In this document: piece after piece, positions 37,139 to 48,812 of the stretch
Position numbering within the stretch: position 1 is the stretch's first letter
Layout of the letters: each line of letters begins with the position of its first letter
Source of the DNA: Phellopilus nigrolimitatus
Taxonomy: Eukaryota; Basidiomycota; Agaricomycetes; Hymenochaetales; Hymenochaetaceae
Assembly (NCBI GenBank): GCA_021029095.1
Contig: JAJOHG010000013.1
Location: 248,001-312,000 of the forward strand
Reading direction: 5' to 3'
DNA length: 64,000 nt
Position numbers and translations under genes: made by a program
Notes under the pieces: model-generated
The model's database searches: none
What the model was told of the DNA's origin: nothing
Seen by the model: the letters and a program-made list of their open reading frames with translations, nothing else

Positions 37139-39300
37139 TCAGCTTGTCGACGGGAGATGAAAAGCCATAGCATCTCGGTCTTCGCTCATAACACGGGCGT
37201 ACTCAAGCCACAGTCTTCAAACTATGAGCATATGCAACTTCACAGTGTTGAAAAGTAGTTGGCTTACCTGAACATGTATGCAACAACGTCCTCCTTCCTC
37301 CAGTATCTCGCGACCCAGTCCCTCCCCGCATTTGCAATGCTCCGCGCCATCTCCTCGTGCGCACCTTCCCCACTCAGGTCACCCCCGAAGAAAATAAGGG
37401 AGTCGTACAAATCCGAGTAGTCAAGTTGCACAGGCACATAGTGCACCCACGCCTGCACGCGGTCCGTCCACCACTCCGGGAAGAGCGTCGTCTTGAAGAC
37501 AAGTGCGTGCGAGCTCATCAGGCGCCGGAAGCGCGCACTCCACCCGTTCCCGTCGACGTCGAAGACATATTTATATCTTCCTGCGTCGCGCGCGCCCGAG
37601 CCGACCCACGCGCGATAAGCAAGTTCTGCTTTCATCACCTCACACGCATGCCCCTCGCAGCCTTGTTCTGCGCCTGCGAAGCCGACGTCCATGAGAGCGT
37701 CATTCAACCGGCGCCGGTTGCACTTGATGGGTTCGCCCACAGCGTCGTCAGGGGAGTTGACAGGTCTGAGAAAGCGCACAGATGCGAAGTCGGAGTCTGC
37801 TCCCGTGGCAAGATTAGCAGGCATAGCTGGTCCAGTGAGATTCACAAACCGGACACGCTGACTCGAACGCCACTTCAGATCGTCGCGGTGCCACATTCCG
37901 GTTGGAGTCCCCCGCCAGAGCAGCCGGTCGTCCTCTTTGTCTTCCCAGCGCGGATCATTCTCCGCAAACTCGGATGATTGTGCCATCGAAGTCGCGCGGA
38001 TGTCCACGTGCAGTGTCATCGCACAGTTACTTAGCTGAGGGGCTGTGAATCGGCTCGGGACGGGATTGACATTCGAGAGGAAAGTGCCATGAGTCAGAAT
38101 GTGTTGCGGGTGAAAGCACGGGTCCATAGTTGCACGGTGGTCATGAATGAAGGTCTTGGAACGTTGTGAAGTGGGATCTTCGTCAAATTTTGGAGGATTG
38201 AGATAAAGGGGGGAGTCGCGCGGACATGCGCCAGACCATCCGATTCTTTCCATAGGCGGCAGATCTTCAGGCTTGATATCTACCAGGGCTGTCAAACAAC
38301 GCCAGCGTGCACAACTAAATATTGCTCACAAGCACCCTTTCTAGCTGCCTCCACCGCGGCGTTCCTCCACGTCCAATCCGCCAGCTCATTGGGGTTGTCG
38401 TGCGGACTGAACGTCGCTCGAAATAGCGGAATGTGCTTGTACACTTCGTTCAGCAGATCCATTTGAGGCCGAGCGCCCCAGGCCAGGTAGTCTTGCGCGC
38501 GGTCATCCGGTAGTGACATATTCAAAATAGTCACGATGCCTTCATCGCTGTGCTTCCCAATTGTGAAGCTATCGCGATGTCCTTCCCATTCTGCCTGTGC
38601 CACTCGCAAGTCACGCGGATCGATCCCCCAGTACGGTTCAAGGTCACGGTAGATCTGGTCGTACTCGTCTGGTAGCTGGACTCTGTGCTTTTCGACGTAG
38701 TCCCACCTTGTCGAAATATAAACGACTTCACTGGAAATGAAAGAATCAAACACACCAACGGTCAAATCCTTTAGGAGGATCCCGTTTATAGCGTCGTTTG
38801 TACTCTTTGACAACCTGCTTGAGTGTTCTGCTTGCCCGACGTTGTTTCGCCTTCCACTGCGTTTCTGCCCGACGGATAAGCTCGTATATCGGATGGGCGC
38901 CATCCGGATTGACAGTCAGGAGACCGTCTTTCCTCCAAGCATGTTTTGGAAGCCCGTTGACAGTGTCCGCAGTTTGTTCATCGGAGTAGTCTCTGTCGCT
39001 GGTAAATTCATCGTCCTCCGTTCGAAGCGTATCAGGTATTTCGGGCTGGAAACTTCCATCTTGCATTGACGCTGCTGCATGCAAAGGAGTCGGTTTGGGC
39101 AAAGCCCAAGGTGTAACGATCTCCAAATACTTCGAAAGGCGCTCGTGGTTACTGTCACGAGCGCTTTTCGAAATGTACGTCGATGACCTATCGCTAAAAA
39201 GCGAGAGCCCCACGAGCAGCAATACAGTGAAGCAGAGCACGGTCGTGCGTCCCCGGCGACGCAAGGCTGCAAAGAGTGGTATGCCAGAGGAACGGCGCAT
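37139..39300 (-). CDS. CAP10-like glycosyltransferase family 90 protein
   Basis: This is a type II Golgi membrane glycosyltransferase related to Cryptococcus Cap10/Cxt1 xylosyltransferases and animal POGLUT. It starts MRRSSGIPLFAALRRRGRTT at 39300, followed by one membrane helix (VLCFTVLLLVGLSLF). The stem contains RYKRDPPKGFDRW. The exons are 39300-38756, 38706-38330, 38288-37268 and 37214-37139. Catalytic-domain landmarks are LPDEYDQIYRDLEPYWG, LLWRGTPTGMWH, SSQRVRFVNL, YKYVFDVDGNGWSARF, SHALVFKTTLFPEWW and WVHYVPVQLDYSDLYD. The last exon gives LWLEYARVMSEDRDAMAF, which fits the family C-terminus. Without splicing of the 53-nt last intron, translation would stop at the TAA inside the donor GGTAAG. 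Confidence 0.92.
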
Positions 39301-39894
39301 GAGGGAGGGGGCGAAGCGTTGCGACGGCGGGAGTCATTTGGCGAGCTGAACGACGCCCCTGTATACCAGATACCAGTCGCTGGAGATGTCACGATATGAG
39401 GAAGGCTGATCGACAGCTGACGACTTTTTTGATGTATTGAAAGGTCCCAGATGCAAGCCGTCAAATCCGGAGTGCTGATTGGAGAGCACCGGAAAAGCCA
39501 CAAGGCAAACTGGCTTACACGCTGTCTCCCAGATCTCCAAAGCTCATAGCATTTATGTCGTAGTATTTGACGAGGATTATACTAGCCGTCCTCAATTCGC
39601 TGCGCATTTTATACTAGGACCACTCTATTTATTGTTTGAAGATACGCATTGATCAGACATCTGCCCCTTGAAGCCAGACGGGCACAGCGGCGTACCTCAT
39701 TTTTTATTCATTCATGGGAGAAAGAACGCATACAGCTCGACGAAAGGGGATGGTGCGACGAAATTTGAGCGGCCCAGACGCGAAGCATAGATAACGAGGA
39801 ACAAGTGTAGCCAGTGTATACAAACGTCTGCTTCGATGACGCAAGCACCGTGGGAATCAGTTTCCTCACCTTGACAGATCGCATTATACATATA
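39301..39894. other. GT90 upstream region
   Basis: Promoter of the GT90 gene and spacer up to the MITE. No other gene supported. Confidence 0.35.
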
Positions 39895-40174
39895 CGGTGG
39901 GTGTAGAAAGTCTACGGCCCCCCTAAATAAGGAAGGTGACTCCCGTCCGCGCCGTCCGAGCGTCCACTGACCACATTCTCAAGCTCGGTCACAAGTCCGA
40001 TAACTGCCCGCCGTGAAAACTACATGAGATACAATATATTTGGGAGGTGATTTGAGCTGGCAGTGTGCCGTGGGCAATCGTGAATGACAACGGAGGATGC
40101 GGATGAGTGTACGCGACGCGGACGGGAACCACCTTCCTTATTTAGGGGGGCCGTAGACTTTCTACACCCACCTG
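39895..40174. mobile_element. MITE with ~57-bp terminal inverted repeats
   Basis: The left end (39896 onward: GGTGGGTGTAGAAAGTCTAC, then GGCCCCCCTAAATAAGG) is repeated in reverse complement at the right end, finishing at 40172. About 43 bp are identical, then a 3-bp difference, then a further matching CCCGTCCGCG. The element is about 277 bp with no coding capacity. The flanks allow a TA target duplication (TA|CGGTGGG on the left, CCACCTG|TA on the right), as in Tc1/mariner-type MITEs, with one base of end mismatch. The near-identity of the arms suggests recent insertion or a hairpin under constraint. Confidence 0.88.
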
Positions 40175-40236
40175 TATCTTACTCAGTGAGTCTAAAGTTC
40201 CTGAGCTTATAAATCACTTCTGACGCAACCTCAGGC

Positions 40237-40584
40237 ATGTTGAAATTCGGCGGATTCTTCTTCGACTACGACCAGATCTGCGAACTTGCATCGAGTATAG
40301 TCAAAAGGGAGATGAAGGAATCATGCGGAGCAACGAGTGTTCACATATGTGAAATAGAGAACAGGAGTGCGAAGATCGTTTATCCAGTCAGAGAAGGGCG
40401 AGGATGTTCCGACAGAGGTGTGCTACTCGTCTCGCACATGTATAACAAATCCAAGGAAGATATCCATCACTATTCCGAAGTGCAGTGCACGAAGCGGGAT
40501 ACGCAGATGCTGGCGTTTCTGCGTCTTCACGGTTTGGAACCAAATCTGATGCTTTCCCAGTGGATGACCTTGCCAGAGCCTTAG
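40237..40584 (+). CDS. Unidentified single-exon small protein (115 aa)
   Basis: Uninterrupted ATG-to-TAG frame, MLKFGGFFFDYDQICELASS to LMLSQWMTLPEP. Mixed charged and hydrophobic content with three cysteines, no signal peptide and no domain I recognise. It begins 63 bp after the MITE, so the element may sit in its promoter. It could be a lineage-specific gene. Confidence 0.4.
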   Translation: MLKFGGFFFDYDQICELASSIVKREMKESCGATSVHICEIENRSAKIVYPVREGRGCSDRGVLLVSHMYNKSKEDIHHYSEVQCTKRDTQMLAFLRLHGLEPNLMLSQWMTLPEP

Positions 40585-41177
40585 ATTTGGGGGAAGAGCT
40601 GTAGACGGAGGCTCTGTTGTTGTTGGTCGTACTCGCTTTGCTTTCTGTCGCGCCTGTAATATACCATTATGACCTTGTGAACTTGTTGAACAATATTATG
40701 CAATAGTTTCAAAATGATCCGTGTACTCCAAATTCGACGAAAGATTTGCCGGATATATTTCAGACTATTCTCTTCTCGCTTTCTGACCAGTCGGACTCAG
40801 GAGAATACAACTCAAATCGTGTTGACCAAATGAGCTGAGCCACACGGGCAACCGAAGTACGGATTCTTGAAGCGAGTACCGTACACAGATTCGAGATATG
40901 TGTCGCGAGTTAGAAGCCTGTTTGCTGTCAAATAGGTCTGAAGTTTCAATTTACAATCGCTTCCGAGAATGACGGCCATCTGAGTTTCTGGAAACTGTCG
41001 CCACAAACGCGCAAGCTCCGATCGAGCTCCGACTGAACTTAAAGTCGTTCGCGTATATATTACGCGTCATTGTCATGGCACGCATCTATCCTTTTGACCT
41101 CTAACCAATATGCCTACCAGCCAGAATATTGTAAGAAAATCAGTCCTCTCAACTGTCAATGCCGCTCATCGTTGACT
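40585..41177. other. Intergenic stretch upstream of the acidic-insert gene
   Basis: No gene supported. The promoter of the gene at 41178 should lie here; an upstream in-frame start at about 41070 is possible. Confidence 0.35.
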
Positions 41178-42311
41178 ATGTACCAGCCCCCTCTTCCTCA
41201 AAACTATACATTCACTCCTGGCGGAGTGATGTTGCATAGAACCGCGTACGAACGTCTCGAGAAGCTTGTCGAGAAAACGCAAAATCGTGACCCTGACCTA
41301 CACGACCTCTACATATACAACGGTATGACGTGATGCTATAGTCTAGCTTATAACGTTTTCATCATTCAACCAATTAATGTCTTGCAGATTTCTATGGATA
41401 TGCCATACTCGACCTCGTCGACGAGACGCTGAGTTCCATACACACTTTCGTGGTGAAGAAAAAGTGGCTCGAAGCCTGGCACGCACTGACCGCCCTCACT
41501 GAGTTCATGCAAATGTGCCCGGAATGGTTGAGTGCGTTTAATTATTTTGTCATTTATCGCTCGCATGTACTAACCTGAATAAAGATGTCGACGACGGCGA
41601 GCGTGTCGAGGCTACCGACAAGGTATATGGCGCTCTGCTAATTACGACTATCCGTGCGCTTGCTTCGGCTTCTCCGTCGCTCCTCAACGAGGCCACGCTC
41701 CCGGATCTGGAGACGTGTCTTACACGTATGGCACGCTGGGGTGATGACATGGACTCCGATCTCAGCTGCCGCTATAGCAAGGTCCTGAAAGGCTACGGAC
41801 GGCTGCTCTTTGGAATGCGCACCCTCGAGGAGCGCGAGCAGATGAAGGCCGCGAGGAAGGGCGCATATGAGGCGTTCGTGCGAGGCCTCAGCGAGGCAGA
41901 AAGGAAACGCAGGGGGGACAGAACGCCTGGAGTGACAGAGAGAGACGATATGGATGACGACGACGAGGATGATGAGGATGAAGAAGATGAAGGCGATGAT
42001 TCGGGCGTCTGGTACGGCAAAGCCGTCGTCGAGGACTTGGAGTACAACCACGGAAGCTTCAAGCTCACTCCAGCGTGGAAGGAGTACAAAAAGTGAGCAA
42101 CTCGCTGTTCAGCTACGTAAACTAGCAGTTATACGTGATACTTATCAGATGCTATTATAGTCAACTCGCAAGTGCCCCCCGTTACCCTCTACGTGGTCCA
42201 CGCACATGGGACCTCACAAAATGGTCCGCCGCGGACAAGCAGGAGTTCTCATTTAACCGCTACGACAATGATTCCGGCGAGGAAGGCATGATTCAGGATG
42301 ATATTTTCTGA
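41178..42311 (+). CDS. Conserved-looking fungal protein with acidic insert, function unknown
   Basis: Four exons joined in frame: MYQPPLPQNYTFTPGGVMLH (start 41178), DFYGYAILDLVDETLSSIHT, DDGERVEATDKVYGALLITT through GRLLFGMRTLEEREQMKAAR, and a last exon YPLRGPRTWDLTKWSAADK to EEGMIQDDIF and TGA 42309-42311. Exon 3 ends in a pure Asp/Glu run at about 41945-42000. No membrane segment or enzyme motif is visible. Helical N-terminal part, acidic linker and short C-terminal motif suggest a binding protein, but I cannot name a family. Clean splice sites and steady codon use support a real gene. Confidence 0.65.
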
Positions 42312-42884
42312 AGGATGGACAAATAGCTCCTCGTTTGCGCTCAAAAGATTGACACTTTTCGTGGACAATTCCATGCTCTTATGTTCATCACAACTAGCTC
42401 CAGATAGGTTCGAGTACTCTGAACGTATATCCTCTTGTCGCATCACAACGATGACTAGTAACCTCCGTTTAACTGCTGTGTATCATTCCAACTGTACCTA
42501 GTTATAATCACTGTCTATTGACATTTACCACATTAGATCGTATGTACGCTTGGTTCAAGCTTCTGTTCTGAAAATTGCTGGCTAAGTATCCTTCAATGTT
42601 GATACATTTTTTGTGCCAACGACCAAGCGTTGTCCAATGCAGACGAACAAAATAATTACAGGATAAAGGTTGTGCATAGTACATGAAAATTATAGCGTCC
42701 AATTAATGCGCCAACGCGCCCCATCACGCTTCAGCCTCTCTTGAAATTTTAGAACGTACAATCCGAACGAAGATCAAAAAAGAAGGGGTGGTCCAGAGAA
42801 TGAAACGAAGTAGCCTTGCAAATTCGGGTGATAGCACTGTATGCACGCCAGGTGGCTGGCAGTGGCTGCGAAAAGGCCAGTATC
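42312..42884. other. Convergent 3' region
   Basis: AT-rich 3' flanks of the two convergent genes at 41178 and 42885. No coding sequence seen. Confidence 0.35.
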
Positions 42885-43550
42885 CTCAAAACGGACCCAA
42901 CGCAGCCAGGATCGGGTTAGAGATCGTGAAGCGCGGGCTTTCATTGCCTGAGTCGCCAAACACTGTACGGAGAAAACTCAGTGTCAGCCACTTGTCTTAT
43001 CTCAGATAGAGCGCAAACTCCAGACAGATCGGAAATCAGGAGGAGCAAAGAGAGAACAGCACTTACAAACAACTTGGTAGTCATCCCGAGCGGGGACCTT
43101 TGGCACCTGCACTTCGACGTGTCCGTCGTAAATCGAAAAGTTGCTCGCGAGGGGCTCGCCCAGTCCGCCCTGGCCTTTCAAGAACCCGTTTTTGTTCCTA
43201 AGCACTATCATGCCGTTTGAGTTCGTCACATGCTTGGGTGGGTCGACTGTGGACCTGAGTATATCAACAGATTGGTTAGCGACTTATGTAACCTTGATAG
43301 ATAAGAGCGAAAATTCAGAGACGTACCAGGTGACCTGCACCGTGTCCCCGACCCTCCACACCGTGCCCTCCGCCGGGTTGGTGACAGGCGGGGCCCACAC
43401 ATCCCTCTTCGCATTCGTCTTCACTACTTGCTTGCTGACGGCCGTGAAGGGAATCACAATCGCGCACGCGGAATCAACAGCGATAAGGCTCGCGAGCGCG
43501 AAGATGAGGATGCAGACGAAGCTAAACGCAAACGACATCGGGCGAGTCAT
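42885..43550 (-). CDS. Small secreted Kre9/Knh1-like (Ser-Thr-rich GPI-type) protein
   Basis: It starts MTRPMSFAFSFVCILIFALA at 43550 with a clear signal peptide. A beta-sandwich follows with VWAPPVTNPAEGTVWRVGDT and VQVTWYVSE (the intron falls here), then KHVTNSNGMIVLRNKNGFL, LASNFSIYDGHVEVQVPKV, DYQVVCFGDSGN and FTISNPILAALGPF, ending TGA 42887-42885. This is the Kre9/Knh1 N-terminal-type domain of fungal wall-associated proteins (W-x-x-G-x-x-x-x-V-x-W and FGDSGN are typical). The usual Ser/Thr-rich tail and GPI signal are missing, so this is the short secreted form, probably in the cell wall or medium. Confidence 0.82.
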
Positions 43551-44636
43551 GATGCAAGTCGTTAGATCGTCAGATGAGCAGCTCGTCAACGTCAATACTG
43601 GGCTCAGCAGGGAAGGGAGTCCCAAGCAGAGTGGTGAAGTGAAGAGAGGAGGGGTCGCAGGTGTTGGCGAGACACTTGTTATAGCCGACGGAAGTAAACC
43701 TTAATCTCTCCATGCGGCACCGGCGGCAGATCGGCATCGGCGGCTCCAAGTGGCTGGGTGGCTGAGTTTTGACTTTGGCCAGCCGCATAAAAGCCGACGT
43801 AAACAACGCCTACGGATAGCATCCAAGGCCAAACTAATTTATGACGAGATTCAGCAAAGAGGATCATTGAACTCATCCTAGTTCCAGACTGAAGAATCCA
43901 TAAACGCAACCGATTGGTTAAATTGTCACTGAAGTTGTTTTCCAATGCGTTGCAGGAAATGTTTTACCAGGAGGAGAACCTCCACACCAGCGTCAGAAGC
44001 TGCGGACATATGGTATCTACTAAGTTTACTTATATCTAAAACCTAGCTGACACTGTGTCCAACAGTGGTCTCAAATTCTGAGCAGAATGATCCGCTGTAT
44101 GTCCTCAAGATAATATTGAATATGGTATCATGGATCCTGGTCCAAAGAACACGTATCGAAGCTCCCTTGAGCCTCGTTAAGCGCGTACATCCTTGTGGAG
44201 TATAACCAGGGGCATGCTGTGAAGTTCGTCCTAGATGATTCAGAATGGAAATCAAGAAAAAAGGGGAGAAGGAATTGTATGTCATAAGTATACACAGATA
44301 CCCATCATACCATGTCCACTATGAGTATATCGCACATGTTAATCCGTGTAGGGGATGCGAGACTAACAGAATCCTCAATCAAGGCAAGCAAGAAAGACTT
44401 GGGCAGAATTTATGATTCTATAGAGCAGCGAAGGAAGGTCCAGAGAGATAATATAATTCTGAATTATTTCGGACAGAAGGTCGCGAGTTGACATAGCGAT
44501 ACAGTAAGTGAATGTCGTCTTTGCATCCTCTTCGACACAGAGTCTGTTACCTGAGCTTTTTTTTTTCCGAACGTCGTCCGAAAATCTGCTTTCTGAATTT
44601 CTAGAAGTAGATCGCCAGGACTGAAGATAGAATGAG
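43551..44636. other. Intergenic, no gene seen
   Basis: Includes the promoter of the Kre9-like gene; the remainder is AT-rich with short frames only. Confidence 0.35.
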
Positions 44637-45365
44637 TGATATACTAAAAGTTCAGTGTAAGCACAGTTTCATGTCAACGAGTTCTTTTTGGAGTCCGGAA
44701 AAAGGATCATATTGAGATTACAACCGATTAATTGTCATGCTTCGTTATCGAGCGGGCGAAATTTTACATCCAGCGTGCCAATCCCTTGCAAAAATGCACA
44801 TCTTGTTCTACGAGGCGATGATCCACATCGAGGGATTGCCATAAATCAAAATGTAACTTGTCATGGTGCTAATCAATAGCCAAAAGCTGCGGGCCAGCAG
44901 CACTTCTGAACAAGCCTGTATTGTTTTTTTTTTCTTTTTTTTTTTTTTTTTTCAAAAAAAGCGAGTTGAATCTGTCTGGCCTAACAAAAATAAGGAAATT
45001 CTCTCGACAGGTTACCCCGGATCAGGGACAAAAATGGGTAGCTTGACATTCGGTTATTCGATGACGTATGGGAAGGCTAGGCGCTGCAGACTGAAGCGTC
45101 TTGTCGACAAGCCTCAAGGACTAGTAATTGATGCTCAGTAAGCAAATAGACGATAATGACGTAATATATACTTTTACCTTTTCCGACCAGCCACGAATTC
45201 TGACTCTTGAGACTCTCCTCTTGGAAAGCGCAATGCAATGATTCTGGTCTCTAAGGTCTCTGAACCATCCACAAATTTTATGGGAATGATAGCGAACTGC
45301 TTGCTTGTCGATATGTCAAGGCACTCTGATAATCGTAAACTTTTCGTCTCTCCTTTATCATGTCG
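44637..45365 (-). repeat. Dispersed repeat, copy 2 (about 729 bp, inverted relative to copy 1)
   Basis: Reverse complement of the element at 8283-8972. It is longer mainly because of a T-rich run (about 44923-44953) where copy 1 has only a few A residues on its own strand. Ends: TGATATACTAAAAG on the left, and TTTATCATGTCG on the right, matching the ends of copy 1. Outside these points the two loci stop resembling each other. Confidence 0.75.
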
Positions 45366-45900
45366 TCATTCCTCATCCTAGTGCTTTGAAGACCAATCTC
45401 CAAGCTTGAAAAGTGAAATAAAATAAAAGTGTGCATTGTACTACATATTATCATATAGATATATAGGCAAACCGGGTTTTCAAAGAATTAAGACTTGCAG
45501 ACATTGATTGCATCATTACTGATAAACACAGATTTCGGTACTGTTTCGACTCTAAAGGATGAACAAATGCATTTTTTTTGCTCATGATTTATATGCATAT
45601 ATGGTACACCTATTGCAATGCATAGTTACATTTTTAGGCCAAAATACTAAGAATTGACAGAGAAAATGTGGGGTGTCTAAAGGACTAGTGGTGTCAAAAG
45701 GAGGTGTAGTATACTGTAGCGGCCCGAAAACGGCCGGACATTCAGAACTTATCTTATCGGTGAGAATCCTTTGTTACCTTTCACCTCTAGCTACATGTCT
45801 ACTTGTTGTATTACTCATCTTGAAGAAAAATCAGCGGGTCCCCGCAGATCAAACCGCTGTTCAACTTCTAACAAACCGCGCAGTCGACTCTACGTCTGAC
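45366..45900. other. Upstream region of the TAP-like gene
   Basis: AT-rich. The frame of the first exon stays open upstream to about 45670, but the first ATG is at 45901. Confidence 0.35.
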
Positions 45901-48463
45901 ATGATGACTCAAAAGTCTACTTTACTATACGGCGATCTATCACATCAAAACAGCAACAATCCGATTTTCAGAGAGGGAAAACTGCGTTGGACTAGAAAGC
46001 CTCTTTACAAGCTCGTTCTCTTGGCTGTTGCTTTCTTGCTTATCATAGTCGGTACTCCATTCAAGAAATGGAGTGACCACCATGGTCGTCTTGCGACAAA
46101 TACTACGTCGATGGTTAATGGTGAAGCAGTAGTAACAGGAGCAAAAGGCACCATACAGGAATTCAACTGGACATCGGTAAGTATGCAACAGGCTTTGTCT
46201 CGCCTCATAAAAGCTCAAATGATGCAGATCGTGCCTGCGGAGAAATTGGAATGGTACCTCTTGCTACGAGAAATTTGAATGCTCTCGGCTTTCTGTGAGT
46301 ATGTTGCAGATATGTTAGTAACTGGACCACAACATTACGCCATATGGTCCAGGTACCCCTCGATTATGCCGAACCATCCGTCGGACACGCTGCTATCGCC
46401 ATTGTAAAGTACCCTTCCATGGTTCTTCCAGGGGAGGGAAATCGCGGACCTATTTTATTCAACCCTGGTACGATATATAGCAGCACGTACCCCATCGTTT
46501 GTTTACTGTCATTTTTCTTAGGTGGGCCGGGAGGCTCAGGGGTGCAGACTATCCTGACAAGTGCGCAAAACTTCAGAGACATACTCGGCGATGACTATGA
46601 TCTCATTGGCTTCGATCCTCGAGGAAAGTCGAAAGTTCACCTGATTTCTAATTTGTACGCTGAAGAATTTGTACAGGTATTGGCTTCACTACTCCCGGCC
46701 TTTTAGCATTTCAAGTGAAGAACGAAGCAAATATGTTCTACATAAACGCGTTTCCAACTGTGAATTCTTCCTTGAATGCAATCGCTTCTCTGCACGGGAA
46801 CGCTAGGGTTCTAGGGGATGTAGCCAAGTCGAGAATTCAGAGCGTCGCGGAACATGTCTCTACACCCGTTGTGGCTAGAGATATGCTGAGCATTGTCAAA
46901 GCACATGGAAAGAACAAACTTCAATATTGGGGGTTCTCGTAAGAGTTATCATTCTACCACTGTAACCTGTTTCTGAGCATTTATTTCTCAGTTACGGAAC
47001 CGTTCTTGGGGCGACGTAAGTGAAATTTCTCGCTATCAAGCAACCGAATTAACAGGTCACTTGCTCATTAGTTTCGCTGCTATATTTCCGGTTAGGTACC
47101 TCGGCAATGAGATTAGTTTAAAGCTTGACAGGATTTTTTTTCGTTTTCATAGAACAATATTGAGCGCGTTATACTTGACGGTGTAGTTGACTCAGAGAAC
47201 TACTACTCAGGTAACGTCTTTCCCCCTGTTTCTTTTTCGCACATTGAGGGTTTTATTTCCTTCTTCGCAGTTCTTTGGTCGAATAACTTGCGTGACACGG
47301 ATGCTGTTTTGGAAAATCTCTATCGCGCTTGCGTTGATGCTGGTCCTCTGACATGCACTATTTACGAGAACAGCACTGAAAAAATCCATGATCGCATTGA
47401 GAATATTCTCCAAAGGCTTCGCGTTGAGCCTGTCACATTCTTCAACGAAACGACTGGTGCATACGGCATTGTAGATTATTCCGTGGCCAAGCACGCTATA
47501 TTTTCTACCATGTATCGAACGCATGCAAGGGGGCGTGATCTCGTTTCTGCTCTCGCCGACCTGGAGAAAGGAATCGGAGAACCGATTTACAAGCTGTCTT
47601 CACGGTCGTCGTATCAAAGTGTGCTCTCTGACTCCAGCGACTGCCCCACAACTCCACCCACGCCGTTTGCGCAGGGAATGGAGAATCTCCTTGCCATTGC
47701 GTGCGGAGATGGGAGCCCTGTAGACGATAATGCTGAAGAGCTCCAGAAGTATTACGACACTATGGCCAAAGATTCTTCTTTCGCAGAGTGCTGGTTCATA
47801 CGTACAGGGTGCTCGTGCGTTCTGCTTTTCTCGTAATCATTGTTTGATACTAAATGGTTGTACAGAGGCTGGAAAATTACAGGGAAAGAACGCTTCACAG
47901 GTCTGACTCAAGCTTTGCCGGCACAAGAAAGCTCTAACGATATTTGACAGGTTCTTTTGAGGCTAATACGAGCTTCCCATTGTTACTTGTCGGAAATACA
48001 GCTGGTACGCTCAAAGATTGACGTATCATTAGTTAAGGAAATACTTACTGCTAATTAGACCCCGTTACGCCTTTAAACAAGTACGTCAAATGATCATAGT
48101 TTTATTCTGAGTTTCTGATTTCTTGTCAGTGCGCATAGGATGTCGAAGGGCTTTGTCAATTCATGTAGTACTGACACAGGATTCACCGGGGGTACGTTCT
48201 TTTCTTAAGCACGCCCAAACTCATAGCTAATTGAGTGAAAAAAGCACTGTTCTACGTCCGCTACATCCTTGTGCACCGCGAAAGCCATCCGTGCTTATTT
48301 CCGCAATGGTACGCTCCCAGAAAAGGGGACTGTTTGCGACGTTGAGAGCTCTATTTTCGGCAATGATCTGAGCCTCAATGTTCACTCGCTGAGCGTCGAA
48401 GACCAGCAGCTCTTAAGGGCCTCGCGCAGCCTGGAATCGAACTATTTTGTGCCAACGTTGTAA
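45901..48463 (+). CDS. TAP-like serine hydrolase (alpha/beta hydrolase), apparently frameshifted
   Basis: This is a relative of Streptomyces tripeptidyl aminopeptidase found in large secreted or membrane families in mushrooms. It starts MMTQKSTLLYGDLSH with one N-terminal membrane helix (KLVLLAVAFLLIIVG). FNWTSIVPAEKLEW and YEKFECSRLS, then VPLDYAEPSVGHAAI, and the oxyanion-type GGPGGSGV follow. The nucleophile elbow GFSYGT is joined over an intron, then ERVILDGVVDSENYY. The catalytic Asp is in VGNTADPVTPLNNAHRMS, and the His in GHCSTS opens the TAP C-terminal domain to TAA/TAG near 48463. Two joins fail: an extra base between EKLEW and CYEKF (46250-46266), and one extra base where FTG should splice to HCS (48190-48246). 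The DPRG junction near 46625 is also unclear. It is a decaying gene, or carries assembly errors. Confidence 0.75.
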
Positions 48464-48812
48464 TTCTTCAGACGGATTTTGTGAATCTTAGTGGTAAGAG
48501 TTTTCTGCAATAAAGGTCGTTGGATCCAAAACTCCTTGTGCATCGTAGTTTCTGTTCTTATTGCGAGCTCTTTTGAGAGAGGAAAAGAGGCGATTTGTGC
48601 ACCGAACCTTGCATCCAGTGTGATTGGGGTTCAACATGTGTCTTATACCAAAGTGCTAGAGAAACATATGCGATTGTCAATGTGAACTACGTAAGTGCAT
48701 GATGCGGTGACGGCCCGGGTAACCCGGTTATAGCCTCCTCATACTTGCATACTCATGTTGGCCTGCATAAATCACTTCTTCCTGGCTTTTATGGGCATTT
48801 GGACTAGGCATC
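48464..48812. other. Spacer between TAP-like gene and peroxin gene
   Basis: Short frames only. Holds the TAP-like 3' end and the peroxin promoter. Confidence 0.35.
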
